Assembly: GCA_937974565.1 (NCBI GenBank)
Contig: CALJWL010000037.1
Location: 1 to 64,000, forward strand
Origin: an uncultured Arenicella sp.
Lineage (GTDB): Bacteria > Pseudomonadota > Gammaproteobacteria > Arenicellales > Arenicellaceae
Reading direction: 5' to 3'
Length of the DNA: 64,000 bases
The notes under the pieces are model-generated. The model had not been told where the DNA came from. It did no database searches and saw only the letters and a program-made list of their open reading frames with translations. A program made the translations under genes and the position numbers. The stretch's first letter is position 1; each line of letters opens with the position of its first letter. Shown one piece after another: positions 63,996 to 64,000 of the stretch.

Positions 63996-64000
63996 GGCAA

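Overview
The window reads as chromosome of a gammaproteobacterium, probably marine or aquatic, with moderate GC. The evidence is the set of lineage-typical loci: a Pil-Chp twitching chemosensory cluster, FimV, family B DNA polymerase II, YcgN, GreB, RecQ, FxsA beside groESL, an IscR-headed suf operon and a PutA/PutP proline locus. The genus cannot be named from the sequence alone. No rRNA, tRNA, CRISPR array, insertion sequence or prophage was seen.

Layout. 1-7313: a cut-off gene, a rhomboid protease, aldose 1-epimerase, a frameshifted VOC pseudogene, an alpha/beta hydrolase, DNA polymerase II, and a YcgN plus deoxyinosine-glycosylase pair. 7349-13424: FimV, then the transketolase and phosphoglycerate kinase pair, then a gap holding an interrupted ORF. 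13425-25556: pilG-pilH-pilI-pilJ-chpA-chpC, read right to left; it controls type IV pili and includes a 2533-residue ChpA with about 44 Glu-Pro repeats. 26108-28522: GIY-YIG protein, RsgA, a DUF1285 protein and a HIT protein. 28647-36715: a proline-use locus (putA, an Lrp-type regulator, putP) wrapped around a small iron-responsive block (bfd, two unknown small genes, strong Fur boxes). 36978-39102: a GST, a truncated PRMT-like remnant and a hypothetical gene. 39103-42575: groES-groEL with a perfect CIRCE operator, FxsA and a DUF2007 protein. 42594-50323: a beta/gamma-crystallin-domain exported protein, hisC, a Kbp/LysM protein, an EamA permease and a large C25 (gingipain-type) peptidase gene split by a frameshift. 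50565-56436: iscR-sufBCDS-sufT behind a promoter overlapped by an IscR type-1-like operator. 56667-63959: an unknown helical protein, a monoacylglycerol-lipase-like hydrolase, a VOC protein, recQ and greB (divergent), a candidate sRNA, an AGCS amino-acid symporter and a type-II lumazine synthase (ribH).

How the parts fit. Three stress or nutrient circuits can be read from operators: HrcA/CIRCE on groESL, IscR on suf, and Fur on bfd and on the unknown pair next to it. The Pil-Chp cluster has receptor, kinase, couplers and response regulators but no local methyltransferase or methylesterase. Gene decay is visible in several places: the VOC pseudogene, the PRMT remnant, the split C25 peptidase, the interrupted ORF at 13060 and an amber codon ahead of the EamA gene. 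The most interesting candidates are the Fur palindrome that also covers a ribosome binding site, the two unknown genes it controls, the long EP array of ChpA, and the C25 frameshift.
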